Positions 28,601 to 37,425 are shown, counted from the first letter of the stretch. The stretch is 64,000 bases of DNA from Clostridium saccharobutylicum DSM 13864 (GCF_000473995.1 NC_022571.1:4123416-4187415); one strand, 5' to 3'. Program-made: numbers and translations. The notes: a model not told the origin generated them from the letters alone.

Positions 28601-30515
28601 AAGTACTTAATTCACCTAAGTTTTCTTTTGGAAGATTTACAAGTTCTTTTGCTGTCACAATATTCTCATTTTCAAAGTTCTCATCTTCTTGAATATCAAT
28701 ACAAATTACACTTTTTATATCATTATTTTCTTTTTGTAATTCTTTTATAAGTTCAATTTGTTCACCTTGTGTCACAATACAAGAAATATTACTATTCTTT
28801 ATTATTGTTTTTATTCTTGTTATAGGGAATTTAGGATCTATAGGTACATAAGCTCCTCCACATTTTAATATTCCCATTACCCCTATAAGCATTTCCATAG
28901 AACGTTCAACAATTATGGCGACTGGCGTACCTGTATTTATTTCTTTCTTCTTAAGAAAAACTGCCAATTGATTTGCTCTTTCATTTAACTCTCTATATGT
29001 TATTTCTTTTCCTTCAAATACAGCTGCCAAATTATCAGGTGTTTTTTCTACTTGCTCTTCAAATAATTGATGCATTGTTTTATTTCTTGAATAATTAGCT
29101 TTTGTATCATTAAAATCATAAAGTATTTTTTGTTTTTCCTCATCTCTTAATATTTCAAATTGAGATATTGCATTGCAAGGATAATTCACAACACTTTCTA
29201 GTAAAATCTTGAAATATGACATAACATTTTCAATAGGAAAATTTGAATCAAATACATCAAATCTATAATCAAAATCTATTTCTACATCTTCTCCATCAGC
29301 ATACTCTCTTACAAACATAGCTAATGCATTTTCTTCACTCTTATTCATTAAGGCATGTGTAACTGTTTTATGACCTGCAAATCGTTTATAAAAATCAAAT
29401 TTTTCATAAGATAAGGTAATATCAAAAATATTTCTTTTATTTTCAGAATCACTATTAGCTAATTTAAAAATTTCACCTAAAGGAAATTTTTGATGTCTAT
29501 AACATCGTAATAGCTCTTTTTTTATTTTATTTAAAATTGAATCAAAGCTCTCATTTTTATCACTACTTATCTTTAAAGGAATTAGATTTACAAAAAGCCC
29601 CAACATATTTTTTTGTTCTGCATTTTTTCTATTTAGTATAGGTATTCCTATAACCAACTCATTCTTATCATATATCTTGCTAAAACACATATATAATATT
29701 CCTAACATATAATGAAATGTTGAGCATCCATTTTTCTTTGAATATTCAACGATTTTTTCATATACATCCCATTTTACTATTAGTTTTTTTCGTGAACTTG
29801 TAATTGTTCCTTGTATTTTTTTAGCACTTCTATTTATAAAAGGCTGAGGTACTTCTTTAAAATATTCTTTCCAAAAATCAGCATCCTTTTTATATTTCTC
29901 TGATTTCAAATAATCTATATTATCTCTAATAAAATTGATATAAGAATTACTTTTCTGTTCATTTATATTTCCTTCTAAAATTACATCTCTTAAATTATCT
30001 TCATCTATAAGACGGTTATAAATATCAACTACCTTGCTCATTGCAATATAGCATCCCCATCCATCTGTAATTACATGATGCTGTATCATTAACCAATAAA
30101 ATAAATTTTCATTAACCTTTAATAAACTAAACTTAAATAAAAAATTATTGTACATATCAAATAATTTTATAGTTTCATTTTCAATCCACTCTAAACTTTC
30201 TTTTATTGGATCTTTCGCTTTTGAAAAATCATGAAAATCAACATGATAATTTAATTCTGGCTGAATTTTTTGATAATATTGGTCATCTTTCTTTATAATA
30301 TTTATTCGTAGGGCATCATTTCCCTTAATTAAAATATTAATAGCCTTCTGAAATATATCGTAATCTATACTTCCTTCAATAACAAAATTTGCTCCAATAT
30401 TATAGAGTTGTCTATTTGGATATAAACATTGTTGAATCCAAATATCCCTTTGATATGATGTTAATGGATATAGGTTTTCTTCTTTTAAAACATTCACACT
30501 TTGATTTTCAGACAT
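22641..30515 (-). CDS. NRPS synthetase A: C-A-PCP-C-A-PCP-E
   Basis: This 2624-residue synthetase is the first of the assembly line. The domains are C1 (1-455, HHVITDG at 146-152), A1 (470-1000), PCP1 (FFDLGGDSLNA near 1039-1049), C2 (1100-1525, HHIVSDG at 1225-1231), A2 (1535-2065), PCP2 (FFDLGGDSIKA near 2104) and an epimerisation domain (2160-2600). The last has HHMVVDGISW, TVGWFTSMYPV and FNYLGQFD. A1 and A2 are almost identical. Their specificity residues read D-L-Y-D-F-S-(F in A1, L in A2)-I-W, nearest to cysteine codes but not exact. A complete C1 before the first A domain suggests an N-acylated start (inference). The C domains lack the DxxxxD cyclisation motif, so no thiazoline is expected. 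GGAGT precedes the ATG. No exporter or phosphopantetheinyl transferase lies in the window. Confidence 0.93.
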   Translation of the reverse strand: MSENQSVNVLKEENLYPLTSYQRDIWIQQCLYPNRQLYNIGANFVIEGSIDYDIFQKAINILIKGNDALRINIIKKDDQYYQKIQPELNYHVDFHDFSKAKDPIKESLEWIENETIKLFDMYNNFLFKFSLLKVNENLFYWLMIQHHVITDGWGCYIAMSKVVDIYNRLIDEDNLRDVILEGNINEQKSNSYINFIRDNIDYLKSEKYKKDADFWKEYFKEVPQPFINRSAKKIQGTITSSRKKLIVKWDVYEKIVEYSKKNGCSTFHYMLGILYMCFSKIYDKNELVIGIPILNRKNAEQKNMLGLFVNLIPLKISSDKNESFDSILNKIKKELLRCYRHQKFPLGEIFKLANSDSENKRNIFDITLSYEKFDFYKRFAGHKTVTHALMNKSEENALAMFVREYADGEDVEIDFDYRFDVFDSNFPIENVMSYFKILLESVVNYPCNAISQFEILRDEEKQKILYDFNDTKANYSRNKTMHQLFEEQVEKTPDNLAAVFEGKEITYRELNERANQLAVFLKKKEINTGTPVAIIVERSMEMLIGVMGILKCGGAYVPIDPKFPITRIKTIIKNSNISCIVTQGEQIELIKELQKENNDIKSVICIDIQEDENFENENIVTAKELVNLPKENLGELSTSEDIAYIIYTSGSTGTPKGVVIKHKPAINLIEWVNKKFNVGEKDQVLFVTSFCFDLSVYDMFGILAAGGSIRIASKDEVKDSQKLLNIICEEPITFWDSAPAALQQLVPLLPKDKEVVKNGKLRLIFQSGDWIPVTLPGIMKKAFPGVKVISFGGATEATIWSNYYEIEKVDPNWISIPYGKPIQNAKYYILDSNLNPCPMGVAGDLYIGGECLAEGYANDLKQTEERFIPNPFVQECNEKMYKTGDMARWMQDGNMEFLGRKDHQVKIRGYRIEIGEIEYQLLQHESIKEVFVMAREDESKNKYLCTYIVAEDELTVAELRQYLSHLLPAYMIPSYFIQIPNMPITSNGKIDRKALPMPDGSLNTGKVYEEPTNEIEEKLVHIWRKVLGINKLGINDNFFDLGGDSLNAVRIIAAINKELNVEISLRDMFDFSEIKTLSKQIQQKNKTEFKLIDAIEEKDYYELSSAQKRLFVIKQFQDTSINYNMPSVTIIEGKLDTEKFENVFKELIKRHESLRTSFEIIDGIPMQKIYKEIDFKMEFIEKDEKELESIIKQFLKPFVLNEPPLLRVTLVKLKEERYAMLLDIHHIVSDGVSMEILLKEIGYLYEGKKLDELKIQYKDFSEWQKKFFTTEAAKKQEAYWLKEFSGKIPVLNMPTDYQRPSEQSFEGDKIKFRLDKTVTDKLKEIAAKTDATLYMTIVAAYNVLLSKYTGQEDIIVGSPVAGRTHESFQNIVGMFVNTIALRNFPKSDKKFIEFLTEVKKKFLESYENQDYQFEELIVRLDVEKDFSRNPLFDTMVAWQNVDIREADISGLSFVPYDFNSSIAKFDLTLLVYESKEGLECTFEYCTKLFKKETIEKFAASFGKVLTQIVENSKATILQIEIVEESEKKKLLYDFNDTKANYSRNKTMHQLFEEQVEKTPDNLAAVFEGKEITYRELNERANQLAVFLKEKGINAGMPVAIIVERSMEMIIGVMGILKCGGAYVPIDPKFPITRIKTIIKNSNISCIVTQGEQIELIKELQKENNDIKSVICIDIEEDENFENENIVTAKELVNLPKENLGELSTSEDIAYIIYTSGSTGTPKGVVIKHKPAINLIEWVNKKFNVGEKDQVLFVTSFCFDLSVYDMFGILAAGGCIRIASKDEVKDSQKLLNIICEEPITFWDSAPAALQQLVPLLPKDKEVVKNGKLRLIFQSGDWIPVTLPGIMEKAFPGVKVISLGGATEATIWSNYYEIEKVDANWISIPYGKPIQNAKYYILDSNLNPCPMGVAGDLYIGGECLAEGYANDLKQTEERFIPNAFVQECNEKMYKTGDMARWMQDGNMEFLGRKDHQVKIRGYRIEIGEIEYQLLQHESIKEVFVMAREDESKNKYLCAYIVAEENLTVAELRKYLGNLLPSYMIPSYLIQIPNMPITSNGKIDRKALPMPDGRLNTGTNYEEPTNQIEEKLAGIWNEILGISKIGINDNFFDLGGDSIKAIQIVSRMNAINLKIEIKDLLKNPTIKDLSKKVRVSTKQIEQGAVSGQVPLTPIQKWYLEQKTEDINYFNQAVMLYKKDGFDSNIVKKVFKKILEHHDSLRMRYKKDENGILQYCNPIEEIEITITERDFRYNLDFEQEIEEETNKIHRSLNLSDGPLFGLAIFKTFEREYLLIVIHHMVVDGISWRILLEDLASGYKQELSNKEIQFPKKTDSYKEWGEKLELYANTKNALKEIDYWGAIENTQVESLPKDKIIDKNMVADSKVVHVTLSEQKTEQLLRDVNKAYNTEVNDILITALCLTVKNWTDKDNVIINLEGHGREEIIEDIDITRTVGWFTSMYPVIFDMSKSEEISYQIKNIKETLRNVPNKGIGYGILKYLTDGSSKKGIEFNKKAEICFNYLGQFDIQEDTEMFSISSLSTGESISEKLEKEFAIEINGKVLEGKLALDINYNKNEYYEETINTFAENYIRNLENILDHCVDKDTVELTPSDFGDEDILSIEELDNINSLFN
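24308..25922 (-). repeat. Duplicated adenylation segment, module 2 copy
   Basis: This stretch of synthetase A, starting at the YDFNDTKANYSRNKTMHQLF boundary, matches 27506-29117 almost base for base, including silent positions. The flanking C domains are not alike, so the duplication or conversion is confined to the A domain and its edges. Confidence 0.85.
27506..29117 (-). repeat. Duplicated adenylation segment, module 1 copy
   Basis: This is the partner of 24308-25922, about 3.2 kb away in direct orientation. The specificity pocket differs at one key position (Phe791 here against Leu1857 in the other copy). A handful of other substitutions are scattered. Confidence 0.85.
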
Positions 30516-30585
30516 GATTTTACCACTCCTTTTTATTATATTACTTACTTACTTATGCATTAAATTTAGAAAAATTTTTATATGA

Positions 30586-30744
30586 GGCACATTCAAATAA
30601 ATAACAAGTCCATTTTCCAACCTATTTTCCATCATGCTACGCCGACAAATTGACCTAATAGGCCCGATATGAGGGCAATTTGCCTCCTCGCCTGATGAAA
30701 AATATTCATGGCAAATTGGACTTGTTATTTATTTTCACGTACCT
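30586..30744. repeat. Rep-B element upstream of NRPS operon
   Basis: Outer arms AGGCACATTCAAATAAATAA and TTATTTATTTTCACGTACCT pair. AACAAGTCC faces GGACTTGTT, and CAAATTGACC...AATTTG faces further inner stems. It lies about 70 bases upstream of the synthetase A start, so the promoter is inside or next to it. I could not pick out clear -35 and -10 boxes. Confidence 0.75.
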
Positions 30745-31228
30745 AAATTAAACGCCTGAAGTTATTTCAATAAAATTCTATATAAAATGACCTTAAGGCG
30801 TTTAACGATATACAACAACTTGCATTGGATTGATAAAAAAACAATTATTTTATAAAAATAGTTAATTTTGCACATTATGTATCTACTCGACATAATTGCC
30901 TAATAGTCCCCAAAAATAAATGTGCACCCCGTCTGAGATTTTCCACATTATATAATAATATTAAATCAAAATACATGCTTTTTTCTCTAAACATATAAAA
31001 TGAATCATTAAAAGCAAATACTTTACATAATATATTTATTTTTAATAATATATTCTAAATGATTAAATCTTAATTAGAAGTGATATTTCTTTTTAACTTA
31101 AAAATATAAATCGCCACACAATTGAAATGTCACATCAATTATTTGGCGATTCCTTGTGAAAAATAAACAAATAATCTTAAAATTTTATTATCTGCTTATT
31201 ATTTATAATTAATTGTTTTTCCATTAAT
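30745..31228. other. Gene-free AT-rich stretch with two hairpins
   Basis: There is no supported gene. TTAAACGCCT (30746-30756) pairs with AGGCGTTTAA (30796-30805). AAATCGCCA (31110-31118) pairs with TGGCGATT (31143-31150), enclosing a second ATTGA/TCAAT stem. These look like terminators or repeat remnants. Confidence 0.4.
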
Positions 31229-31688
31229 TTCATGGTATTAACTTTTCTATTTCGTGGTATTCTACTATCATAAAGAACTTAACAGTGAGCAAAGATGTAT
31301 ATCACAAAATGATGTATATTTCAGAACTTCTATATGAGTTTAAAGTCTTATATTTTAGTGATGATAGATTCTATAAAGTTAGGAAAAGTCTTATTATAGT
31401 CGATTTAATATTTATTATAATGGGATTCCAACTTATTTTTTAGTGTCGAGTTAAGATTGCATTTGGTGATGTAATAATCATATATAGCCGTGAGGTTATA
31501 TATGGTCGTGTAAGTATCTTATGTAGTTGAACAAAGTATCAATATTGGTAGTGAACTGTTTAATTATAGTCGAAAGATTATAATTAGATATTAAGGTATC
31601 TTTATTGGTGTGAGTTAAACTGTTATTTTCTTTATTTAAAGAGCTATAGATGGATTTATATACTAATAAGTTCATCTATAGCTTTTAT
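31229..31688 (+). ncRNA. RNA-C, candidate structured noncoding RNA, copy 2
   Basis: This is the second copy of the unit at 7757-8226. The region from about 31367 to 31625 is almost identical to copy 1, whereas the first 130 bases and the terminator diverge. The terminator stem here is GAGCTATAGATGGATTT against AAGTTCATCTATAGCTTTT. In copy 1 the same stem is GACTGTAGGTGGGTTT against GGCTCATTTACAGTTT, so paired positions changed together. That is the strongest sign of RNA structure. Confidence 0.7.
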
Positions 31689-31871
31689 TCCAAGTCATTT
31701 CAATTTTTATCCTAAATTCAAAAAATGAGAAGATTGTAATCAAATAAAGCTGTTATAATCTTTTCATTTTTATATGTATATTTTAGTGCATTAAAAAGTA
31801 ACCATTTCAGATACTCATTACATCATTTTTCAATAACACAAATATAGCAATTTAAATAACCTGATTAAATC

Positions 31872-31922
31872 AAAAAATAACAGACTCAAGGCAAACCTTC
31901 ACCTTGAATCTGCTATTTTTAT
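31872..31922. terminator. Bidirectional intrinsic terminator
   Basis: AAAAATAACAGACTCAAGG (about 31874-31892) pairs with CCTTGAATCTGCTATTTTT (about 31903-31921). Runs of A and T flank both sides, so it can work on either strand. It lies between RNA-C and the Rep-A behind polC. Confidence 0.75.
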
Positions 31923-31947
31923 AACTATATTTTGATATTTTGAATTA

Positions 31948-32241
31948 TTTTTTTGAATGTGCCTTATTAATTATTATATAGATAAACAAACTACGAGCTA
32001 GATTTTATCTTTGAAATATATTCAACTCCAGAAAGAAAGAGGGACTATTTCACGTAGTGTTGCGTTGATAATTTGGCTGTAGGCATTTCTTCAGTAGAAG
32101 TTGTTCCATTTTTGCATGTCCTCAACTTGCTTGAGGAGCATGCAAGAATGGGTACAACTTCTACTGGAAGAAATCCACAGCTAAATTATATAGCAACCGA
32201 GTAAAATAGTCCCTCTTTCTTTCGGTTAGTTCCACATAAAT
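31948..32241 (+). repeat. Rep-B end fragment plus Rep-A element at polC 3-prime end
   Basis: A Rep-B right end (TTTTTTTGAATGTGCCTTAT) lies at about 31949-31968. A full Rep-A follows from about 31976, with ACGTAGTGTTGCGTTGATAA and the inner arms AGTAGAAGTTGTTCCATTTT and AATGGGTACAACTTCTACT. It closes with TTTCGGTTAGTTCCACATAA, and the element end overlaps the polC stop codon at 32242. Confidence 0.75.
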
Positions 32242-35200
32242 CTAAAGTCCATCAAAAAAGCTCATCTGATCACTTTCAGGAAGTCCCTTTAAGCAGTCAA
32301 ATTTTCTTAGTAAATCTATAGCTGCATTTCCTATTTTAGAACGTTTCTTTACGTCATCTACGGAATTAAATGATTTTTCTTTAGCAGCATTAGCTATACC
32401 TTCTGCAGCCACATTTCCCATACCTGATATACTGTTTATCGGCGGTCTTATTCCATCCTCTTCAACTTGAAATCTTGTAGCCTTAGATTTATACAAATCA
32501 ATTGGCAGGAATCTAATTCCTCTCTCGTACATTTCAAGAACTATCTCTAAATCATCATACATATCCTTATCCTTAGGACCTGCATCATTTCCAAGAGCTT
32601 GAATTTCCTGCATTTTTGCCTTAACTTTTTCTTTTCCAAAAATCATAAATTCTGCATCGAAGGCCTTTGCTCTAATACTAAAATATGTTGCATAATAAGC
32701 TTTAGGTATATGAACCTTAAACCAGGCTATTCTGAAGGCCATCATTACATAAGCTGCAGCATGGGCCTTAGGGAACATGTATTTTATCTTCTTACATGAT
32801 GTTATATACCATTCTGGCACATCATGCTCTCTCATCATTGCTTCATATTCTGGGAATTTAGGTTCCTTTAATGCTTTACCCTTACGGACAGTTTCCATTA
32901 TTTTAAATGCAGTATTAGGTGGAAGTCCTTTTTTAATTAAATAAACCATAATATCATCTCTTGTACATACGGCATCACTTATGCTAGTAATTACTCCATT
33001 GTCAATTAAGTCCTTAGCATTTCCAAGCCATACATCTGTACCATGAGAAAGTCCTGATATACATAACAAATCTGCAAAAGTTGTTGGCTTTGTATCTACA
33101 AGCATTCCTCTAACGAACTTAGTACCAAACTCAGGTATTCCAAACGTTCCTACCTGCGAATTTATCTGCTGTGGAGTTACCCCAAGAGCTTCTGTAGAGA
33201 AGAATAAAGACATAGTTGCCTTATCATCCATAGGTATCTCATGTGGATTAACCCCTGTTAAATCTTGAAGCATTCTTATAACTGTCGGATCATCGTGCCC
33301 TAGTATATCCAGCTTCAAAAGGTTCTGGTCAATAGAGTGATAATCAAAGTGTGTTGTTATAATATCCGAATTAGCATCATCTGCTGGATGCTGCACTGGA
33401 CAAAATTCAAATATTTCACGTCCTTTTGGAACAACTATTATTCCTCCTGGATGCTGTCCAGTAGTTCTTTTTATACCCGTACAACCTGCTGCTATTCTCA
33501 TTGTTTCTGCCTTGTTTATTGGACGGTTTCTTTCATCATAATACTTCTTCACATAACCAAAGGCTGTTTTTTCTGCTATAGTACCTATGGTTCCAGCTTT
33601 AAATGTTGTACCCTTACCAAAGATAACTTCTGTATATCTATGGGCTTTTGCCTGATATTCTCCTGAGAAGTTTAAATCTATATCGGGCTCTTTATCTCCA
33701 TTAAAGCCTAGGAATGTTTCAAATGGTATATCTATTCCATCCTTATGAAGATTTTCACCACAAACAGGGCATACTTTATCAGGTAAATCGAAACCATTTA
33801 AAACACCGTAATCTTCAAAATCCGAATATTTACATTTAGGACATCTATAATGAGGAGGAAGTGCGTTTACTTCTGTTATACCAGTCATGTTTGCTACAAA
33901 AGAAGAACCAACTGATCCTCTGGATCCTACCAAATATCCATCTTCATTTGATTTCCATACCAGCTTTTGAGCGATGATATACATTACTGAGAATCCATTT
34001 TTTATAATTGAATCCAGCTCTTTATCAAGCCTAGCCTGAACTATTTCTGGAAGAGGATCTCCATACAGTTCATGTGCCTTTTCATATGCAATATCTTTAA
34101 TTGTCTGCTCACAACCATCTATGTGCGGTGGACACTTCTCTGGTGAAATAGGACTAATTTGCTCACACATATCTGCTACCTTATTAGTATTTGTAACTAC
34201 AACCTCATAAGCTTTTTCTTCTCCTAAATAATCAAATTCTCTAAGCATCTCTTCAGTTGTTCTTAAATATAATGGCGCTTGATCATCTGCATCTTTAAAT
34301 CCTTGCGCCGCTTCCATTATACGTCTATATATCTCATCTTCAGGATCCATGAAATGAACATCGCCTGTTGCAACTACAGGTTTATTTAATTTGTCTGCTA
34401 GTGCTATAATTTTCTTATTAATTTTCTTTAGGTAATCTTTATTTGGCACTTGCTCTTGTCTTACTAAATAATCATTATTTCCTAGAGGCTGAATTTCTAA
34501 ATAATCATAGTAACTTGCAATCTTTTCTATTTCCTCTTCTGATTTCCCTAAGAGAATTGATTTAAACAATTCACCTTCACTACACGCACTACCAAGGATT
34601 AAACCTTCAGAATATTTTTCATACATACTCTTTAATATACGTGGCTTTTTATAGAAATAATCCAAATGAGAATATGATACAAGCTTATACAAATTCTTTA
34701 ATCCTACATAATCCTTTGCTAATATTATTGCATGATAAGTTTTAACTTTCTTATATGCTACCTTCTTAGATTCCTCATCACAAGCATATACTTCTATATC
34801 CTCAATAGTTTGTGCTCCTCTTTCCTTAAGCTTTTCAATCATTATGTTAAACACCTTAACAGTTGTATCAACATCATCTAGAGCTCTATGAGCAACCTCC
34901 ACCTTTATCCCAAGATTCTTAGCAATTCTTCCTAATTTATAAGATTTAAAATCATAGAAAATATCTTGTGCTAAAGTCAATGTATCTATATAAGTGAAAT
35001 CAAAGTCATGACCTAAAACTCTTGCATTATGCTTTAAAAAGTTAATATCGAATTCAGCATTATGAGCAACTAAAACACTTCCTTCAATAAACTCAAGCAT
35101 TTTAGGAAATACCTTATCTATAGTTTCAGCATTTCTTACCATATCATCAGTTATATTGGTAACTTCAACAACTCTTAATGGAATTGGCTTTTTAGGATTT

Positions 35201-36582
35201 ACAAATGTACTAAATTTATCTATTACCTTTCCATCCTTGACTTTCATGATTCCTATTTCAGTAATTTTTTCTGTTACTGGAGAGAATCCTGTAGTTTCTA
35301 AATCTAGAACACAATATGTTGTATCAATACTTTGTCCCTTGATATTTGTTACAGATGGCTTTTTATCTGGGGCTAAATAAGCTTCAACTCCATATATAAC
35401 TTTCATATCTGGATTATCTCTTCCAAGAAGCTTATGTGCTTCAGGAAATGATTGAACCACTCCATGATCAGTTATAGCTATTGATTTCATTCCCCAGCTC
35501 ATGGCTCTTTTAATGAGATCACCAGCACTTGTCATTGCATCCATCTGACTCATTTGTGTATGCATATGAAGTTCAACTCTCTTAACTTCTGCATTATCCA
35601 TCCTCTTAATTCTCTTAATTCCTTGTGTCTCAATTACAATATTAGCAATAAGCTCAACTTCATGAGAGAAATTACTATAACCTGCATTTCCAACAAGCCT
35701 AAGTCCTTTAGCTTTTTTAATTCTAGAGAATACTTGATCATATTCAGTAGGCTTACAAAATATTTTACAAGTCATGGAATTTGAACCATCATATAAATCA
35801 AAGGAAATTAACATTTTTCCACTTCTTAATTCCTTTGCTTCTATATTTGATATTTCCCCTTCTATAGCTACTCTTCCTTCATCAGGTGTTATATCATTAA
35901 TCTTCACTATAGGGTCCTTAATATTAGCACTTCTACCTAAAATTAAGAATGGATTTCCTTTCTTTCCATCACCTTCGGCTTTTATTTCCTGTTTCTTTTC
36001 TTCCTCTTTTTTAACTGGCTCAGAAACAGTCACGCTTTGTGTGCTTTTAATTTCTTTTATAAACGTAGCTTCCTTTGCACGCCTATCTTCTGCCATCTTT
36101 TCTAATTCTTCACTGCTTATCTTATCAACAAAGTTTATTTTATATTGAGTACCATAGAAACTTTTTATAATCGCATTTATTTTTTTATCATATTCCATGA
36201 TTTTCAAAAAACCTGCTGCTGGAACCTTAAAATTAAAATTTATAGCATTTCCAACTACTTCATATTCACTTTTATTCAGCACTGCCTTTAAAGCAGGATA
36301 CTTATTTTCCAATAGCAATACAATATTTTTTAATTCATCTTCTATGGGTCTTATATTTATTCCATCACTATACTTTATAGCGATTTTAGAATCATTTAAT
36401 GAAAATCTTTGCTTTATAAACTCATTAAAACTCTCAAGCTCTATCATTTCAATGTATTTATCTGAGCTAATTTCCATTTCTAAAACTTTAGTTTTTTTAC
36501 GCAAAGTTACAGATTGTACAACCGCAGTATTTATATTTCCATCACATTCATAATCACTAAAAATTTCATTTACTTTTTTCAT
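32242..36582 (-). CDS. polC: DNA polymerase III alpha subunit, PolC type
   Basis: This is the replicative Gram-positive polymerase with built-in proofreading, 1446 residues from the ATG at 36582 (AAGGAT just upstream; an in-frame start 24 codons earlier has no such site). Visible domains are an N-terminal region, an OB fold (about 235-320), a PHP domain beginning VELHMHTQMSQMDA (about 335), and an inserted DEDD exonuclease starting YCVLDLETTGFSP (about 424). A zinc-binding CPKC...CPVC segment and the polymerase core with PDIDLNFSG follow. It stands alone between repeats instead of beside the usual ispG/rimP/nusA neighbours, so it might be a displaced or second copy (inference). Confidence 0.95.
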   Translation of the reverse strand: MKKVNEIFSDYECDGNINTAVVQSVTLRKKTKVLEMEISSDKYIEMIELESFNEFIKQRFSLNDSKIAIKYSDGINIRPIEDELKNIVLLLENKYPALKAVLNKSEYEVVGNAINFNFKVPAAGFLKIMEYDKKINAIIKSFYGTQYKINFVDKISSEELEKMAEDRRAKEATFIKEIKSTQSVTVSEPVKKEEEKKQEIKAEGDGKKGNPFLILGRSANIKDPIVKINDITPDEGRVAIEGEISNIEAKELRSGKMLISFDLYDGSNSMTCKIFCKPTEYDQVFSRIKKAKGLRLVGNAGYSNFSHEVELIANIVIETQGIKRIKRMDNAEVKRVELHMHTQMSQMDAMTSAGDLIKRAMSWGMKSIAITDHGVVQSFPEAHKLLGRDNPDMKVIYGVEAYLAPDKKPSVTNIKGQSIDTTYCVLDLETTGFSPVTEKITEIGIMKVKDGKVIDKFSTFVNPKKPIPLRVVEVTNITDDMVRNAETIDKVFPKMLEFIEGSVLVAHNAEFDINFLKHNARVLGHDFDFTYIDTLTLAQDIFYDFKSYKLGRIAKNLGIKVEVAHRALDDVDTTVKVFNIMIEKLKERGAQTIEDIEVYACDEESKKVAYKKVKTYHAIILAKDYVGLKNLYKLVSYSHLDYFYKKPRILKSMYEKYSEGLILGSACSEGELFKSILLGKSEEEIEKIASYYDYLEIQPLGNNDYLVRQEQVPNKDYLKKINKKIIALADKLNKPVVATGDVHFMDPEDEIYRRIMEAAQGFKDADDQAPLYLRTTEEMLREFDYLGEEKAYEVVVTNTNKVADMCEQISPISPEKCPPHIDGCEQTIKDIAYEKAHELYGDPLPEIVQARLDKELDSIIKNGFSVMYIIAQKLVWKSNEDGYLVGSRGSVGSSFVANMTGITEVNALPPHYRCPKCKYSDFEDYGVLNGFDLPDKVCPVCGENLHKDGIDIPFETFLGFNGDKEPDIDLNFSGEYQAKAHRYTEVIFGKGTTFKAGTIGTIAEKTAFGYVKKYYDERNRPINKAETMRIAAGCTGIKRTTGQHPGGIIVVPKGREIFEFCPVQHPADDANSDIITTHFDYHSIDQNLLKLDILGHDDPTVIRMLQDLTGVNPHEIPMDDKATMSLFFSTEALGVTPQQINSQVGTFGIPEFGTKFVRGMLVDTKPTTFADLLCISGLSHGTDVWLGNAKDLIDNGVITSISDAVCTRDDIMVYLIKKGLPPNTAFKIMETVRKGKALKEPKFPEYEAMMREHDVPEWYITSCKKIKYMFPKAHAAAYVMMAFRIAWFKVHIPKAYYATYFSIRAKAFDAEFMIFGKEKVKAKMQEIQALGNDAGPKDKDMYDDLEIVLEMYERGIRFLPIDLYKSKATRFQVEEDGIRPPINSISGMGNVAAEGIANAAKEKSFNSVDDVKKRSKIGNAAIDLLRKFDCLKGLPESDQMSFFDGL

Positions 36583-36631
36583 TATAATCCTTAACCCTCT
36601 TTTAAAAATTTTTAGCATGTTCTTTCTTTGA

Positions 36632-36740
36632 TTGTGCCTAATACTTAGGCACAATCAAAGAAAATAATAAACCAAATATTCAACTTAGTATGATGTAAAA
36701 CAAACAAGAATATTGGTCTATTATTTTCTTGATTACGCAT
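36632..36740. repeat. Divergent Rep-B element upstream of polC
   Basis: TTGTGCCTAATACTTAGGCACAA is a short perfect-end dyad near 36634-36656. AATCAAAGAAAATAATAAACCA faces TGGTCTATTATTTTCTTGATT near 36705-36726. The element lies just upstream of the polC ribosome binding site. A Rep-A end-like sequence (TTATGTAGTAATTTAACGAA) lies at about 36837-36856. No gene was seen from 36741 to 36944. Confidence 0.55.
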
Positions 36741-36944
36741 TACATAGATTAAGCTTATGGCTGCTTACATCTATAAAATAGATATTAAATATATTCCTTT
36801 CTAAAAAGTACAAGTAAAAAACTTATGACTTAAAGTTATGTAGTAATTTAACGAAATATTTTTATACCATTTGATTATTTTCTCATAATCAAACAATATC
36901 ATCAAGACCCATAACAATTTTTCTTCATATATATGCTTTGGTAA

Positions 36945-37394
36945 TTATCGGCAACAAATATTAGCCGCAATCTTTCTTATAAGTTTTAAGAAATCTTCCC
37001 TTTCTTCATAAGTATCTAATGAAGTCATTATCTTTCCATACACTTCTTCTTCAAATCTAATGTGTTCATCTTGTACTTCTTTTCCTTTTTGTGTAAGTTC
37101 CAATTTATAAGAACGTCTATCTCGTTTACTAATAGCTCTAATAATAAAATTATGCTTTTCTAATTTATCTATTATACTCGTCAATGTACTTTTAGGGATA
37201 TTTAATACTTCTAAAATATCCTTTATGATAACCTCTTCTTTTTGCGAGATAATTTTAATTATAGTCAATTCATTAGTACTTAGACCTTGTATATTAGAAT
37301 ATTTTGATTGGATATCCTTATAGTTAGATTTCATTAACATCTCATGCCAAAGTATATTTAATTCATTTATTTGTCTTTTGCATTCTTTATCCAT
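36945..37394 (-). CDS. MarR-family transcriptional regulator
   Basis: This 149-residue winged-helix repressor has the recognition region STLTSIIDKLEKHNFIIRAISKRDRRSYKLELT, whose wing DRRSYKL is diagnostic of MarR proteins. It starts at the ATG at 37394, preceded by TTTGGAGTG; the frame stays open 18 codons further but without a site. It lies downstream of a methyltransferase gene in the same direction, with a short Rep-B between, and probably shares that transcript. The long palindrome at 38141-38177 is its likely operator (inference). Confidence 0.9.
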   Translation of the reverse strand: MDKECKRQINELNILWHEMLMKSNYKDIQSKYSNIQGLSTNELTIIKIISQKEEVIIKDILEVLNIPKSTLTSIIDKLEKHNFIIRAISKRDRRSYKLELTQKGKEVQDEHIRFEEEVYGKIMTSLDTYEEREDFLKLIRKIAANICCR

Positions 37395-37425
37395 ATCTTC
37401 ACTCCAAAACTTGTTTATATTTATT

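Noticed and set aside
22641..30515. Heterocyclisation domains matching the cysteine-like A codes
   Set aside because: All C domains carry HHxxxDG rather than DxxxxD, so thiazoline formation is not supported by sequence.
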